Shown here: one piece after another, positions 17,362-26,422 of the stretch
Numbering within the stretch: the stretch's first letter is position 1
How the letters are laid out: each line of letters starts with the position of its first letter
Program-made: the position numbers and the translations under genes
The notes under the pieces: model-generated
The model's database searches: none
Seen by the model: the letters and a program-made list of their open reading frames with translations, nothing else
Told to the model about the DNA's origin: nothing
From: Bin94 sp965206455
Lineage (GTDB): Bacteria; Gemmatimonadota; Gemmatimonadetes; Longimicrobiales; Gaopeijiaceae
Direction of reading: 5' to 3'
DNA length: 64,000 nucleotides
Assembly: GCA_965206455.1 (NCBI GenBank)
Contig: CBDBJS010000002.1
Coordinates: 2,728,001-2,792,000, forward strand

Positions 17362-18915
17362 GTGACCAAGATCGCGAAGACCGACTACAAGCTGGGTCAG
17401 GACAACGTCCAGGTTCTCGGCCTCGACATCCACAATCCGGTCTTCGTCGTCTCCAGCCTCGCCATCATCGCGTTCGTCGCTGGGGTAGTGGCATTCCAGG
17501 CCCGGGCGACGGCCGCCTTTGGGGCGCTGCGCGCGTGGCTCATGCCGACGTTCGACTGGGTGTTCATGGGGGCGGGCAACTTCTTCGTACTCTTCTGCCT
17601 GCTCCTGCTGGTGACGCCGCTTGGCCGCGTTCGCCTGGGCGGCGCGGATGCCCGGCCGGACTATTCTCGATGGACCTGGTTCGCGATGCTGTTCGCCGCC
17701 GGGGTGGGCATCGGCCTGATGTTCTTTGGGGTGTCGGAGCCGGTGGAGCATTTTCTGCAACCGCCGCTCGGGCTCGAGGCGGCCGACGCCGCGGCAGCGC
17801 GCCTCGGCATGGCCGGCGCCATCTTCCACTGGGGCATCCATGGGTGGGCCATCTACGCGGTGGCGGCGGTGTCGATCGCCTTCGCGTCGTACAACCTTGG
17901 GCTGCCGATGACGCTCCGGTCGGCGTTCTATCCGCTCCTGGGAGAGGCGGTGTGGGGACGGCTCGGCCACGGCATCGACATTCTCGCCGTCTTCGCCACG
18001 CTCTTCGGGCTGGCCACGTCGCTCGGCCTGGGCTCTCAACAGTTGGCGGCGGGGCTGGCCCACCTATGGGGCACGCCGACGACCGACACCACCCAGGTCC
18101 TGATGATCGCCGGCATCACCGCCATGGCGCTGACGTCGGTTGTCAGCGGGATGGAGAAGGGGATCAAGCGGCTGAGCCAAGCCAACCTCTGGCTCGCCCT
18201 GCTGCTGCTGGCGTTCGTGCTGACGGTCGGCCCGACACTCGACATCGCCACCCGCACCGTGACCAGCCTCGGCCACTATCTCGCAGCGATCGGACCGCTC
18301 AGCAACTGGGTGGGCCGCGAGGACCTCGACTTCATGCACGGCTGGACGGTCTTCTACTGGGCCTGGTGGATCTCGTGGTCCCCTTTCGTCGGCTTGTTCA
18401 TCGCCCGAGTCTCGCGCGGCCGGACGGTGCGCGAGCTGATCGCCTGCATGCTGATCATCCCGACGCTGCTTATCACGATCTGGATGAACGCCTTTGGCGG
18501 GACTGCGGTATCGCAGTACGTCGACCGCGGTCATCTCGACGTGATCGCGGCCGTGCAGGCGCAGCAACCGGAGATCGCCCTGTTCGCGCTGCTGGAGACG
18601 CTGCCGCTTGCGAACGTGACGGCGGTCATCGGTCTCGTGCTCATCGTGGTGTTCTTCGTCACCTCCTCCGACTCCGGATCGCTGGTTATCGACACCATCA
18701 CCGCCGGCGGCAAGCTGGACGCGCCGGTCGCCCAGCGCGTGTTCTGGTGCGTCTTCGAGGGGCTGGTCACCGTCGCACTGCTGCTCGGCGGCGGCCTCGT
18801 GGCCGCACAGGCGGCCATCACCGCCACCGGACTACCCTTCACGCTGGTGCTGATCGCCCTGTGCTACAGCACCTGGAAGGGGCTGCGCGCGGCACACGCC
18901 ACGGGAGTTCGATGA
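17362..18915 (+). CDS. BCCT family transporter (betaine/choline/carnitine type)
   Basis: A 517-residue inner-membrane transporter with about 12 hydrophobic segments. The BCCT signature is present as MHGWTVFYWAWWISWSPF near residue 325, and HWGIHGWAIYA and GMEKGIKRLSQANLW are also family hallmarks. Members import glycine betaine, choline or related trimethylammonium solutes with sodium or protons. GTG 17362 starts the protein (TKIAKTDYKLGQDN). The stop overlaps the start of the following lipoprotein pseudogene (ATGA), so they were one operon. Confidence 0.92.
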   Translation: MTKIAKTDYKLGQDNVQVLGLDIHNPVFVVSSLAIIAFVAGVVAFQARATAAFGALRAWLMPTFDWVFMGAGNFFVLFCLLLLVTPLGRVRLGGADARPDYSRWTWFAMLFAAGVGIGLMFFGVSEPVEHFLQPPLGLEAADAAAARLGMAGAIFHWGIHGWAIYAVAAVSIAFASYNLGLPMTLRSAFYPLLGEAVWGRLGHGIDILAVFATLFGLATSLGLGSQQLAAGLAHLWGTPTTDTTQVLMIAGITAMALTSVVSGMEKGIKRLSQANLWLALLLLAFVLTVGPTLDIATRTVTSLGHYLAAIGPLSNWVGREDLDFMHGWTVFYWAWWISWSPFVGLFIARVSRGRTVRELIACMLIIPTLLITIWMNAFGGTAVSQYVDRGHLDVIAAVQAQQPEIALFALLETLPLANVTAVIGLVLIVVFFVTSSDSGSLVIDTITAGGKLDAPVAQRVFWCVFEGLVTVALLLGGGLVAAQAAITATGLPFTLVLIALCYSTWKGLRAAHATGVR

Positions 18916-19384
18916 AACGCGCAGTCCTTGTTGCCACATCGCTCGCTCTCTTCGCCTGCGACGACTCGGGTACCGCACCCTCCTCGGGCCCCATCATCTC
19001 CGACTCCGCCGGGATCCGGATCGTCCAGACCCCGCCCGGCGACCTTCTCTACGCGGCGCTGGCCGAAGAACCCTCGCTGTCGATCGGCCTGCTCAGTGGC
19101 CCGGAGGAGTTTCTTTTCGGCAGGATCGCTTCCGCCCGGCGCGACGCTGCGGGAAACCTGATCGTGGCTGATCGGCAGGCGTTGGAGATTCGCATCTTCT
19201 GCCGGGCGAGCCGATCCAACGCTGGGACGTGTTCGCCAACGACGGCGCATACCTCGGCCGCGTGGACGTCCCCGCATCGCTCCGGATCGAGGAAGTCGGC
19301 CGCGGCCAGGCCCTCGGCGTCGCCACCGACGACCTCGGCTTCGAGCGCGTCCAGCTGCGCGACCTGACCTTGCGCAGGCCGTAG
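18912..19384 (+). pseudogene. 6-bladed beta-propeller lipoprotein with internal deletion
   Basis: The ATG at 18912 overlaps the BCCT stop. The first ~96 residues carry a lipobox (LALFACD), then DSAGIRIVQTPPG and a propeller blade (DAAGNLIVADRQALEIRIF). After about 19200 the reading continues in another frame as EPIQRWDVFANDGAYLGRVD and ends LRDLTLRRP at 19384, the usual C-terminus of this family. Whole members are roughly 350-400 residues, so about 200 central residues and the frame have been lost. The N- and C-terminal pieces are convincing; the exact junction is approximate. Confidence 0.75.
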
Positions 19385-19677
19385 CCGTCGGTCGCTTCCC
19401 CGGATCGTTTCCCACGGGGGGTTCACGCCGCGACGCCTATGAAGCCCCCAGACCAGGCTGGAACGACCGCGGCGAGTATCCGCTGTCGTCGAGGTTCACA
19501 GCGACCGCTTGAGGATAGCGTTGGCAGCCCACTCCACAGGATGCCGGTGGGCGATGACAACCTGCGGAAGGCGGTACACTATGTTGCACGAATTTCATTC
19601 AATACCCGTCGCTTCCGTACAGGCGCGCCTCCGATGCTCGGTTGCGCGCGGGCCATTCTTCCAGGAGAGCACCTGAA

Positions 19678-20976
19678 GTGAACGATCTAACCATCCGGAT
19701 ACTCTCCTTCGCGACCGTGCTGCTCGCGGCGTCGACCACAGCCGCGCCCCCTGCAATAGCGCAGGATCGGCCGCTGTCCCCTGAGTTCGCGGAGGTCTAC
19801 CGCGCTGGCGGCGCCACCGCGCCCGACTGGGCCCAGTTCAGCACTCCCACGGGGCTGGCGTTCGACGGATCGGGCAATCTGTACATCCTGGATCCACAGT
19901 TGTTCCAGGTCGCCGTCATCGACCGAAACGGCGAGCTGGTAAGGACCGTGGGGCGTCAGGGAGGAGGTCCTGGAGAGTTCAACACCCCGATCACCCAAGT
20001 GGTCTGGCGCGATGGGCGTTTCGCTGTTTCGGATATGGGGCACAACGCCTACCAGCTCTTCGCTCCGGATGGAGAGCTGGAGCGGTTCGTCAAGATGAGC
20101 GACGGACAGGGCGCAATGGCGGGATTCTCCACCATGCGGAGTGCGATCAGGCCTGATCCGCGCGGTGGAGCGTTGATCGCGCAGGGGACACCCGGGTCCG
20201 TTTCCGCGTTTTCCGGATTGATTGCCCAGGTGACCGGAGCTGACGAGGAACCCGGGCTTGATGACCGGGAACTGGAGCGGATCGACCTCGGCGCGGATGT
20301 CGTTGCCGCTGATCCGATCCTGCAGGGGTGGCGCCCGCAGTCGGAACCCGCACGCGAGTCGACCATGCAGGACACCCAGGATTTCTTGAGGATAATGGCC
20401 GAAGCGATGACGGGCCCGGAAAGAAGGTTCTTCGAGCCTAAAATGATCTGGGACGTGCTCCCCGACGGCACCATCGCCTATTCCGATTCATCGGGGTACG
20501 CGATCAAACTCGCCGGATCGGACGGGACCGTGAACGCGGTGCTGCGGAGGGACCTTCACCCCGAATCCGTCAGCCGGCGGATCCGCGAGGCGATGGTGGA
20601 GGAACGGCTCCGAGCCCTCGACGAACAGGCAGAGGACGCAAGCGGACGCTCGGGGCCCATGCTTCCGGGCATGATGGACGCACTCAGGGACGTGCTCGAA
20701 GAGCGCGACTTCTTCGAGGAGATCCCCGTCGTGCGCGGCCTGAAGGCGACCTGGGACGGCGCGCTCTGGATACAACGGCGGGGCGAAGATCCCTGGGACG
20801 ACTCCGGCCCGATCGACGTCTTCGACGCGGACGGGGAGTACGCGGGCACGCTGCCCGCGGGCGAGATGCCGGCCGCCTTCGGACCCGACGGTCTCGTCGC
20901 CTACGTGGAGCGCGACGAATTCGACGTGCCGACCATCGTGGTCAGGAGACTGCCGGCGGCGGGCCCGCCGGCATGA
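19678..20976 (+). CDS. Secreted 6-bladed beta-propeller protein
   Basis: A 432-residue exported protein. The GTG at 19678 follows an AGGAGA site and starts a signal peptide (VNDLTIRILSFATVLLAAS to PAIAQD). Repeated blades are visible: GLAFDGSGNLYILDPQLFQV, GQGGGPGEF-like RQGGGPGEFN, and later ALWIQRRGE and GPIDVFDADGEYAG. These NHL/YVTN-type propellers bind ligands or partner proteins and are common in this window (M56 sensor, pseudogene at 18912). No catalytic motif is visible. Confidence 0.82.
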   Translation: MNDLTIRILSFATVLLAASTTAAPPAIAQDRPLSPEFAEVYRAGGATAPDWAQFSTPTGLAFDGSGNLYILDPQLFQVAVIDRNGELVRTVGRQGGGPGEFNTPITQVVWRDGRFAVSDMGHNAYQLFAPDGELERFVKMSDGQGAMAGFSTMRSAIRPDPRGGALIAQGTPGSVSAFSGLIAQVTGADEEPGLDDRELERIDLGADVVAADPILQGWRPQSEPARESTMQDTQDFLRIMAEAMTGPERRFFEPKMIWDVLPDGTIAYSDSSGYAIKLAGSDGTVNAVLRRDLHPESVSRRIREAMVEERLRALDEQAEDASGRSGPMLPGMMDALRDVLEERDFFEEIPVVRGLKATWDGALWIQRRGEDPWDDSGPIDVFDADGEYAGTLPAGEMPAAFGPDGLVAYVERDEFDVPTIVVRRLPAAGPPA

Positions 20977-21705
20977 TGTTGGGATTGCTTCCTGGCGCTG
21001 CCGCTCGACCGATCGACGGAAAGACACCGCGACGAGCGGACTACGTCTAGGCGGTTGGGCCCAGTCGCCCAACGCCAATGGCAAGCCTCGCCCGGTCCTT
21101 TCGAGGAAGAAGATCCGTGATGCGACCGAAAAACCGATCACGAAACTCCATTCCATCGGACTCCTTTGGGATGTACATCGATCATCGACGAGGAGAGCGA
21201 GTTCCCAGCCGTCATCATCGCCCACACGTTCCACAACCGGTTCACTGAACCGGGCGCGTGGCTCTAGCCTGCGGGCTTCCATCTTCATCTTCTCGACGGC
21301 ATGCCCCATTCCCTCCATACCCTCCTCGTCGTACCACGGCTGTGTGGTCTCCCGTGAAGCTCCCGGGATCAATTTGATTGGCTTCGTGCTTTGCCCAGTG
21401 GTTCCTCCTGCTGCCACACGAGACCCAGCAAACCAATCGGCCCTCCGAATCGGTTCTTCCGTCAGATTCGCACCGATCATCACTTTCCCCGGGTACTGCA
21501 CTTCGTCAGGCCCTTCCGATTCAAACTCGATCGAGGGTCGAGAATGCCTGACCGCGCACCAGAAGCGCCCAATCGTACGCCGGATCATTGTCGATTGGGT
21601 GTGGCTCATGCGTCAGTCCGAAGTCCTCCACCCAGTGTTTGACGCTCTCCAACGTGACGCGATCTGCCAAATCCAGTCGACCTCCGTGCGACTTGGGACG
21701 AAAAA
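20977..21705. other. Gene-poor stretch left of the tRNA-derived attachment site
   Basis: No intact gene is convincing here. The minus strand holds a degraded reading frame (21240-21690, listed separately); the rest shows nothing I can assign. If the island call is right, this is the original chromosomal neighbour of the tRNA-Ile 3' end. Confidence 0.45.
21240..21690 (-). pseudogene. Degraded hypothetical gene (small DUF2299-like protein?)
   Basis: On the minus strand one frame reads LESVKHWVEDFGLTHEPHP, then PAYDWALLVRG, and stops near 21530. A one-base change of frame near 21540 gives FESEGPDEVQYPGKVMIGAN and then continues toward ERVGDDDGWELALLVDD. The two pieces together resemble a small alpha/beta protein, but neither is complete and no start is clear. 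The DUF2299 likeness is only by pattern; treat it as a remnant of unknown function. Confidence 0.35.
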
Positions 21706-21750
21706 TGGGCCTGGGTAGACTTGAACTACCGACCTCACGCTTATCAGGTG
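21706..21750 (-). repeat. Left attachment site: duplicated 3' half of tRNA-Ile
   Basis: This 45-bp stretch matches the 3' half of the tRNA-Ile gene at 31582-31655, from the anticodon loop to the discriminator base, in the same orientation. Three bases differ. Two of them are compensatory: the T-stem GGTGG/CCACC of the intact gene is GGTAG/CTACC here. Homology starting at the anticodon loop is the usual crossover of tyrosine integrases, so this is the likely distal attachment site of the island ending at the tRNA. Confidence 0.8.
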
Positions 21751-21854
21751 TCTCCCAGATGGCGTGAATCACGGCAAGAAATCGTCAAATTCAATCAGGA
21801 CTGCACGATCTGCCGTTCTTGCCGTGAGGCCGTGACCGGGCCTGTCGTGTTCGA

Positions 21855-22256
21855 ATGGCGGGAAAATCGGGGCAAAATGGCGGACATTTTGTCTGGACCC
21901 TCGCCGTTCTCGAGGCGGTGGCACTGGGCGGCATGCTCCTGCCGGGCGGTTTGCTCGTAGCCCTCTGGGTCTCGCTGCTCGGCTTCATCATGGGCGGCAC
22001 ATTCGGGCTGGCTCTGACACTCCTCGTGCTTCGGGCTCCGGACACCGAGTCCGCTAGCCAGCTATCGGGCATGAGCCAGTCGGTGGGTTACTTCGTGGCC
22101 GCCATCGGCCCTCCGGTGTTCGGCTATCTTCACGACCTGACCGCGGGATGGACGGTCCCGCTCCTGCTCCTCGGGGGAGTGCTAGTGGGGAAGGTGCTGT
22201 CGGGGCTTCCGGCCGGCCGGCAAGGCCTCATCGCCACCGCCGCCCGAGTGCGCTGA
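21855..22256 (+). pseudogene. C-terminal fragment of a CynX/NimT-type MFS transporter
   Basis: The readable part, from about 21891, gives three or four membrane segments: LAVLEAVALGGMLLPGGLLV, FIMGGTFGLALTLLVLRAPD, and QLSGMSQSVGYFVAAIGPPV with FGYLHDLTAGWTVPLL. This is the typical C-terminal third of CynX-like permeases. The N-terminal two thirds (about 270 residues) are missing and the sequence before 21891 is unrelated, so it cannot be functional. It is the first item inside the tRNA-Ile island. Confidence 0.8.
21873..21891. repeat. Short dyad at the start of the MFS fragment
   Basis: CAAAAT-GGCGGAC-ATTTTG is a perfect 6-7-6 inverted repeat at the point where MFS homology begins. A related TGGCGGACA string occurs in the hairpin at 42711-42746, and GCGGACAT occurs just after the integrase remnant (31548). 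Meaning unknown; a recombination or arm-type site is possible. Confidence 0.4.
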
Positions 22257-22376
22257 GACGCCTGCCCTCACCTGGCTCCGTGGGTTCCACGGGTGCTGCC
22301 GGCTCGGCCGCTGGCGGGGGGGTCAACAGGACGTTGGGGTCGGCGCTGTAGGTACTCGAATAGGGGGGTTGAGCCG

Positions 22377-23860
22377 ATGAGACGTACTTTAGCGTTGGTG
22401 GCAGCCCTGGCCGTGCTGGGGACCCTGACGGCGTGCGGCGGGGAGGCAGCCTCCTGGGACGTCGCGCAGGCCATCGAGGTCATCCGGCCGGGGTTGATCC
22501 GGTCCCACATCGAGTTCCTCTCGGACGACCGTCTGCGCGGCCGTGATACCGACGACGTGGGCTATGAGATGGCCCGCGACTACGTGGAGGAGCAGTACGG
22601 GAGAATCGGCCTCGAGCCGGCCTTCGGCGGATCTTATCTGCAACCCTTCGACCTCCTGGAAATCGTTGGGGATCGGGGAAGCCGCCTCCGCATCGGTGAC
22701 TGGGAGATCGCCTACCCCGAGGCCTCGTTCACCCCGGACTGGCTCGGTGAACGACCCTCGATCTCGGGCCGCGGAGTCTACGTGGGCCGTGGGCTGGTGG
22801 ACGGCGCGCTGCCTTCGGAGGTGGACCTGGATGGGAGCATCGCGTTCGTCCTGGCCGGCATCCCCGAAGGACGAGAACAGGACCTGGACGTGGTGATCCG
22901 GGCCCGGACGGAGGTTGAGCTCGCGTATCGCCGCGGGGCGGAGGCCGTGGTGGTCGTGGATCCCCGGCCCGACGCCGAGACGTGGGAGAGAAGGCTTCGT
23001 CCGCGGCGCCCGCTCCGCGTGCTCGCCGACGGCACGACGTCCAGGTTCCGGCCCGCGGGGACCCTCGGACCCGATGCTTCCCGGACCTTGCTCGATCGGT
23101 GGTCGCTCGGTCCCGAGGCCAGCGCCGAGCCGGTCGATCTGGGGCCGGTAACCATCGAGCCCGTCCACGAGCTTCGCACCTCCAGGAGATGGAACGTGGG
23201 GGGCCTCGTACGGGGAGCGGATCCCGAGCTGCGCGACGAGGTGGTCGTCTTCACCGCCCACCTCGATCACGTCGGCATCGGGCCCCCGGACGCCGATGGC
23301 GACAGCATCTACAACGGAACGCACGACAACGCCCTCGGCGTCGCGAAGGTCCTGGCGGCCGCCGAGGCGATGGTCGGACTCGAGATGTCCCGCTCGGTGC
23401 TCTTCCTCGCCGTGGGAGCCGAAGAGGGGGGCCTCCTGGGGTCGTGGTACTACGTGCGGGACCCCGTCTTCCCCATGGAGAAGACCGTCGCCGCCATCAA
23501 CCATGACGGAGGGCTCGACGGGCAGGCCTCGGACGACTTCCTCGCCTTCGGGGACGAGTACACGACGCTCGGGGTGTTCTTGGAGCAGGCGGGTGAGGAG
23601 TACGGCACCTCGTACGAGACCTACAGGATCCCGCCCTTCGCGGCGGCCCAAGCGCTCCTCTTCCGGACGCGAGCTGGGAGTCACCGGTAGCCATGTCCTG
23701 GGAGTCACCGGTAGCCATGTCCGTGATGTCGGTCTACCTCGTTCGGAACCTCGCGAACTCGCCGACGGTTCCGGAAATGCTGCCCGACGCTCCGTTCCGG
23801 AAGACGCGGGCGAGACCGGACGGACCGGCGTTCTACGGGGATACGGAGGTGCCGAGGTAG
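22377..23860 (+). pseudogene. M28 family zinc peptidase lipoprotein, disrupted near the C-terminus
   Basis: A lipoprotein (lipobox LTACGG) with a protease-associated domain around residues 100-240 and the M28 zinc site: His in TAHLDHVGIG, Asp in THDNALGV, Glu-Glu in AVGAEEGGLLGS and Asp in NHDGG. The frame ends at 23690 (FRTRAGSHR) inside a 24-bp tandem repeat. A C-terminal piece, MSVYLVRNLANSPTVPEML then DAPFRKTR, follows in another frame from 23726 to 23860. The segment expected between them is missing. The catalytic core is mostly present, but the product is probably not functional. Confidence 0.75.
23675..23722. repeat. 24-bp exact tandem duplication inside the M28 gene
   Basis: The unit beginning TGGGAGTCACCGGTAG occurs at 23675-23698 and again, unchanged, at 23699-23722. 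It coincides with the frame break of the M28 peptidase gene and supplies its premature stop. Confidence 0.85.
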
Positions 23861-23865
23861 GCTGG

Positions 23866-24354
23866 CTAGGGGTCCGGGGGCGGCGGGTACGACTCGTGCA
23901 CCTGCACCACCTTCCACTCGCCCTCTATGCGCTGCACCACGATGCTCCAGACCTCGTAACCGCTGGTCGGCTCTCCATCCTCGCCGACGTTGGTCGAGTG
24001 AATGACCGACGTGGCCACCGCGGCGTCCCGGTCCAGCACGTGCACTGTGCTTTCTCCGAGCGTGAAGTGCACGTTCCTTCCGACGCCGGGGAAGTACTCC
24101 TTCATCGAGGCACGATGTGACTCCAGCGGGGTGACCTCCCCGCGGCTCGCCCAGGCGAAGTCGGGGCCGTCCAGGTGATACCCGATGAAGCCGTCCACAT
24201 CGTGACCGTCGATGGTCTCGACCATCTCGTTGGCGAACTGACGTATGGAGTCGCCAAGCGCCGCACGCTCGGCATCGGTGAGCTCTCCATCACCGATCCC
24301 GGCGCACCCCGCCAACAGTACCGACAAGCCCAAGACTGAGCTCAGCGTTCTCAT
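23866..24354 (-). CDS. SnoaL/NTF2-like (DUF4440-type) lipoprotein
   Basis: A 162-residue lipoprotein (MRTLSSVLGLSVLLAGCAG). The mature part has the cone-shaped NTF2-like pattern: a helix FANEMVETIDGHDVDGFIGYH, a strand with PDFAWASRGE, and paired strands ending SIVVQRIEGEWKVVQVHES. Such proteins bind small ligands or act as simple hydrolases/isomerases; no catalytic residues can be assigned here. The gene lies 14 bases after the DUF885 stop on the same strand, so the two are probably co-transcribed. Confidence 0.78.
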   Translation of the reverse strand: MRTLSSVLGLSVLLAGCAGIGDGELTDAERAALGDSIRQFANEMVETIDGHDVDGFIGYHLDGPDFAWASRGEVTPLESHRASMKEYFPGVGRNVHFTLGESTVHVLDRDAAVATSVIHSTNVGEDGEPTSGYEVWSIVVQRIEGEWKVVQVHESYPPPPDP

Positions 24355-24368
24355 GGTTGTCACTCCTT

Positions 24369-26113
24369 TTAGTCGAGCCGCTCCCGCTTCCAGAGATCCC
24401 GCACCTCGTCGTCCAGGCCCGTCATCTCCCAACGGATCAGCGAGATCGGGAGCCGCCCGGCTGCCATGAACGTGTCGTGGAACTCCCCGAGGTCGAAATC
24501 GTCGCCTAGCTGGCGCTTGCGATCGGCGAGGAGCTGCTGCATCTGCAGCATGCCGATCGCGTACCCCAGCCCGTAGCCGGGCGGTCGGCGAAGGTAGATC
24601 TCGGCGTCCACGCGCGCAACGTTCTCGTCCAGCCACGGGGTGCGCTCCATCCACCACGCTACGACTTCGTCGACTGTCATCTCGTTGAGCTGGAGCCACA
24701 CGTCCGCCGGCACCCTGGCGGCCCGGAAGATACCGAAGACGTAGATGAGCTCACGGACCCGCGGCGCGTCATCGAGCAAGCCGGCGTTCATGACGGCTTC
24801 TTCCAGATAGGTGCCCCAGCCTTCGGTGCGCGCCCCGCTGCTGATCTTGCCGCGGATGGGGTGCGTGTTGTGCCGTGCGACCAGGCCGTCGAAACGATGC
24901 CCGGGGATGACGGCGTGCAGGTGATCGGGCGTCGGGTCAGCCTTCGGTGCGCGCCCCGCTGCTGATCTTGCCGCGGACGGAACTGCACCTGCTCCCAGAA
25001 GTTCGGGCCGCCGGGACGGACGATCCACGGCACGTTCGTGTCGAGCTCCCCGACGTAGTCCGGGATCGTGATGATGTCCTCCTCCACCAGGAAGTCGCGG
25101 ATCCGCGTGTCGACGCTGTCGATCCGCGCCTCATACTCCTCCGCCGACGCCGGCAACTCGAGCGGCGGCAGATGCCGGTTCCGGTGCTGTTCCAGCGCAT
25201 ACACACTCCAGAGGCGATCCAGCTCCCGCAGGCCCAGCGTGACGATCTGATCCGCGTCGTACGCCATGAGCTTCACGTGCTTCAGGTACCAGTCGAACAT
25301 CTCTCGACCCACGCCGCCCTGCGCGGTCATGTCGCCTCGATTCGCGACGAGCCAGTCGTGGAAGCCGCGGACGGACTCCCGGGCCGCGGCGATGTCGGCG
25401 CGGAGATCGGGTTGCTGCGTGGCCGCCCGCTCGCGGAAGTCGTCGTACCAGCCAAGGACGCCGGCCGGCGGCGTTGCTCGGTACGGGTAGCCGTGCCCCA
25501 CGCCGTCGGCGTTGGTCAGATTGAAGATCGCGAGGTCCGCGTAGTCGGCGGCTACTTCCGTCAGGTTGTTCTTGGCCTGCTCCACCAAGAGTGAGATGGC
25601 CTCGAGGCGCGTCCGGAGCGCGGTGGTCCCATCGTCGTCCAATGGCAAGTCCGCGAACGTGATGCGCAGCATCTGATCGACATAGAAGCCGGGGTCCCTA
25701 GACCAGGGGCGGGACACGTTCAATGTGAAGTCGTGACGATCGAATCGGGAACGAACTGCCAGATAGTCGACCTGTTGATCGAGCTCCCAGTCCACGACCG
25801 CCATGTCCTCGAGCCGCGCCTGGAAGTCCCGCATCGTGGCGCGACGCCACTCGACGGTCGCCTCACCGTAGTCGGGATAGACGTCGGTCGCGCTGCCGGC
25901 GATGTCCCGGTTCGGAACGTTGCCCGACGCCCTGGCCGGATCCGTCCACTCGAGGAATTCTTGGAACAGTGCAACGAGGTCATCGTAGGTGCCCGACCCG
26001 TCCGGCATACCCTCCTCACGTGCGTCTCCCGCCTGCCATTGGAACGCCGTCAAGAGGAGGAGGAGGAGGAGCAGCGCCGTCGAGGCGGATTTGATCGAGG
26101 TCGACGTCTTCAT
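24369..26113 (-). pseudogene. DUF885 family secreted peptidase-like protein, frameshifted by an inserted duplicate
   Basis: The start at 26113 gives a signal peptide (STALLLLLLLLTAF) and then a DUF885 protein to about residue 375 (WIVRPGGPNFWEQVQF). The rest continues in another frame (DHLHAVIPGHRFDG, RTEGWGTYLEEAVM, ending DLWKRERLD). The break is caused by a ~44-base segment at about 24937-24980 that repeats 24817-24860 of the same gene. DUF885 proteins are putative zinc carboxy/aminopeptidases with an HExxPGH motif; here the Glu position is Ala (HAVIPGH), so activity was doubtful even before the break. Either a true pseudogene or an assembly error. Confidence 0.75.
24817..24980. repeat. 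44-bp direct repeat pair within the DUF885 gene
   Basis: Segments at about 24817-24860 and 24937-24980 (containing CTTCGGTGCGCGCCCCGCTG) are near-identical, 120 bases apart. The first encodes the native KISSGARTEG region; the second interrupts the frame. It looks like a template-switch duplication or misassembly. Confidence 0.8.
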
Positions 26114-26422
26114 ATGCCCTGATCCCCCGTGATGAGGTGCCCTTAGGTACGGTACCAGTCGGCCAGGCCGAGGAACGCTGAATCCCTCAGGTTGGTGACA
26201 GAATGCTACCAAACAGCGCGCCGCGCCACGTCAGGTGCGGCGGTCGGATGCGCCGGCGCCCCACAACCCCTATCTTGATCCGCCGGTTGATCTGACGTCG
26301 CTATGCGGGTGTTGAGCGCCCAGATTCTGAACAACCAGCGTCGATGTCATCGGAGCCTGAACCAAGCCCTAGGAGTCCGTGGTTGGAGCTTACTTGCTTC
26401 TCGAGTCCGGGAGGGACCTAGG
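26114..26422. other. Intergenic region between divergent genes
   Basis: This gap separates the minus-strand DUF885 gene and the plus-strand substrate-binding protein gene and should contain both promoters. A clear ribosome-binding site (GGGAGGG, 26410-26416) precedes the ATG at 26423. I see no other structure worth calling. Confidence 0.5.

Noticed and set aside
20488..21609. 373-codon minus-strand frame opposite the end of the propeller gene
   Set aside because: Most of it is antisense to the propeller gene; only a short part beyond 21240 resembles a protein and is listed as a remnant.
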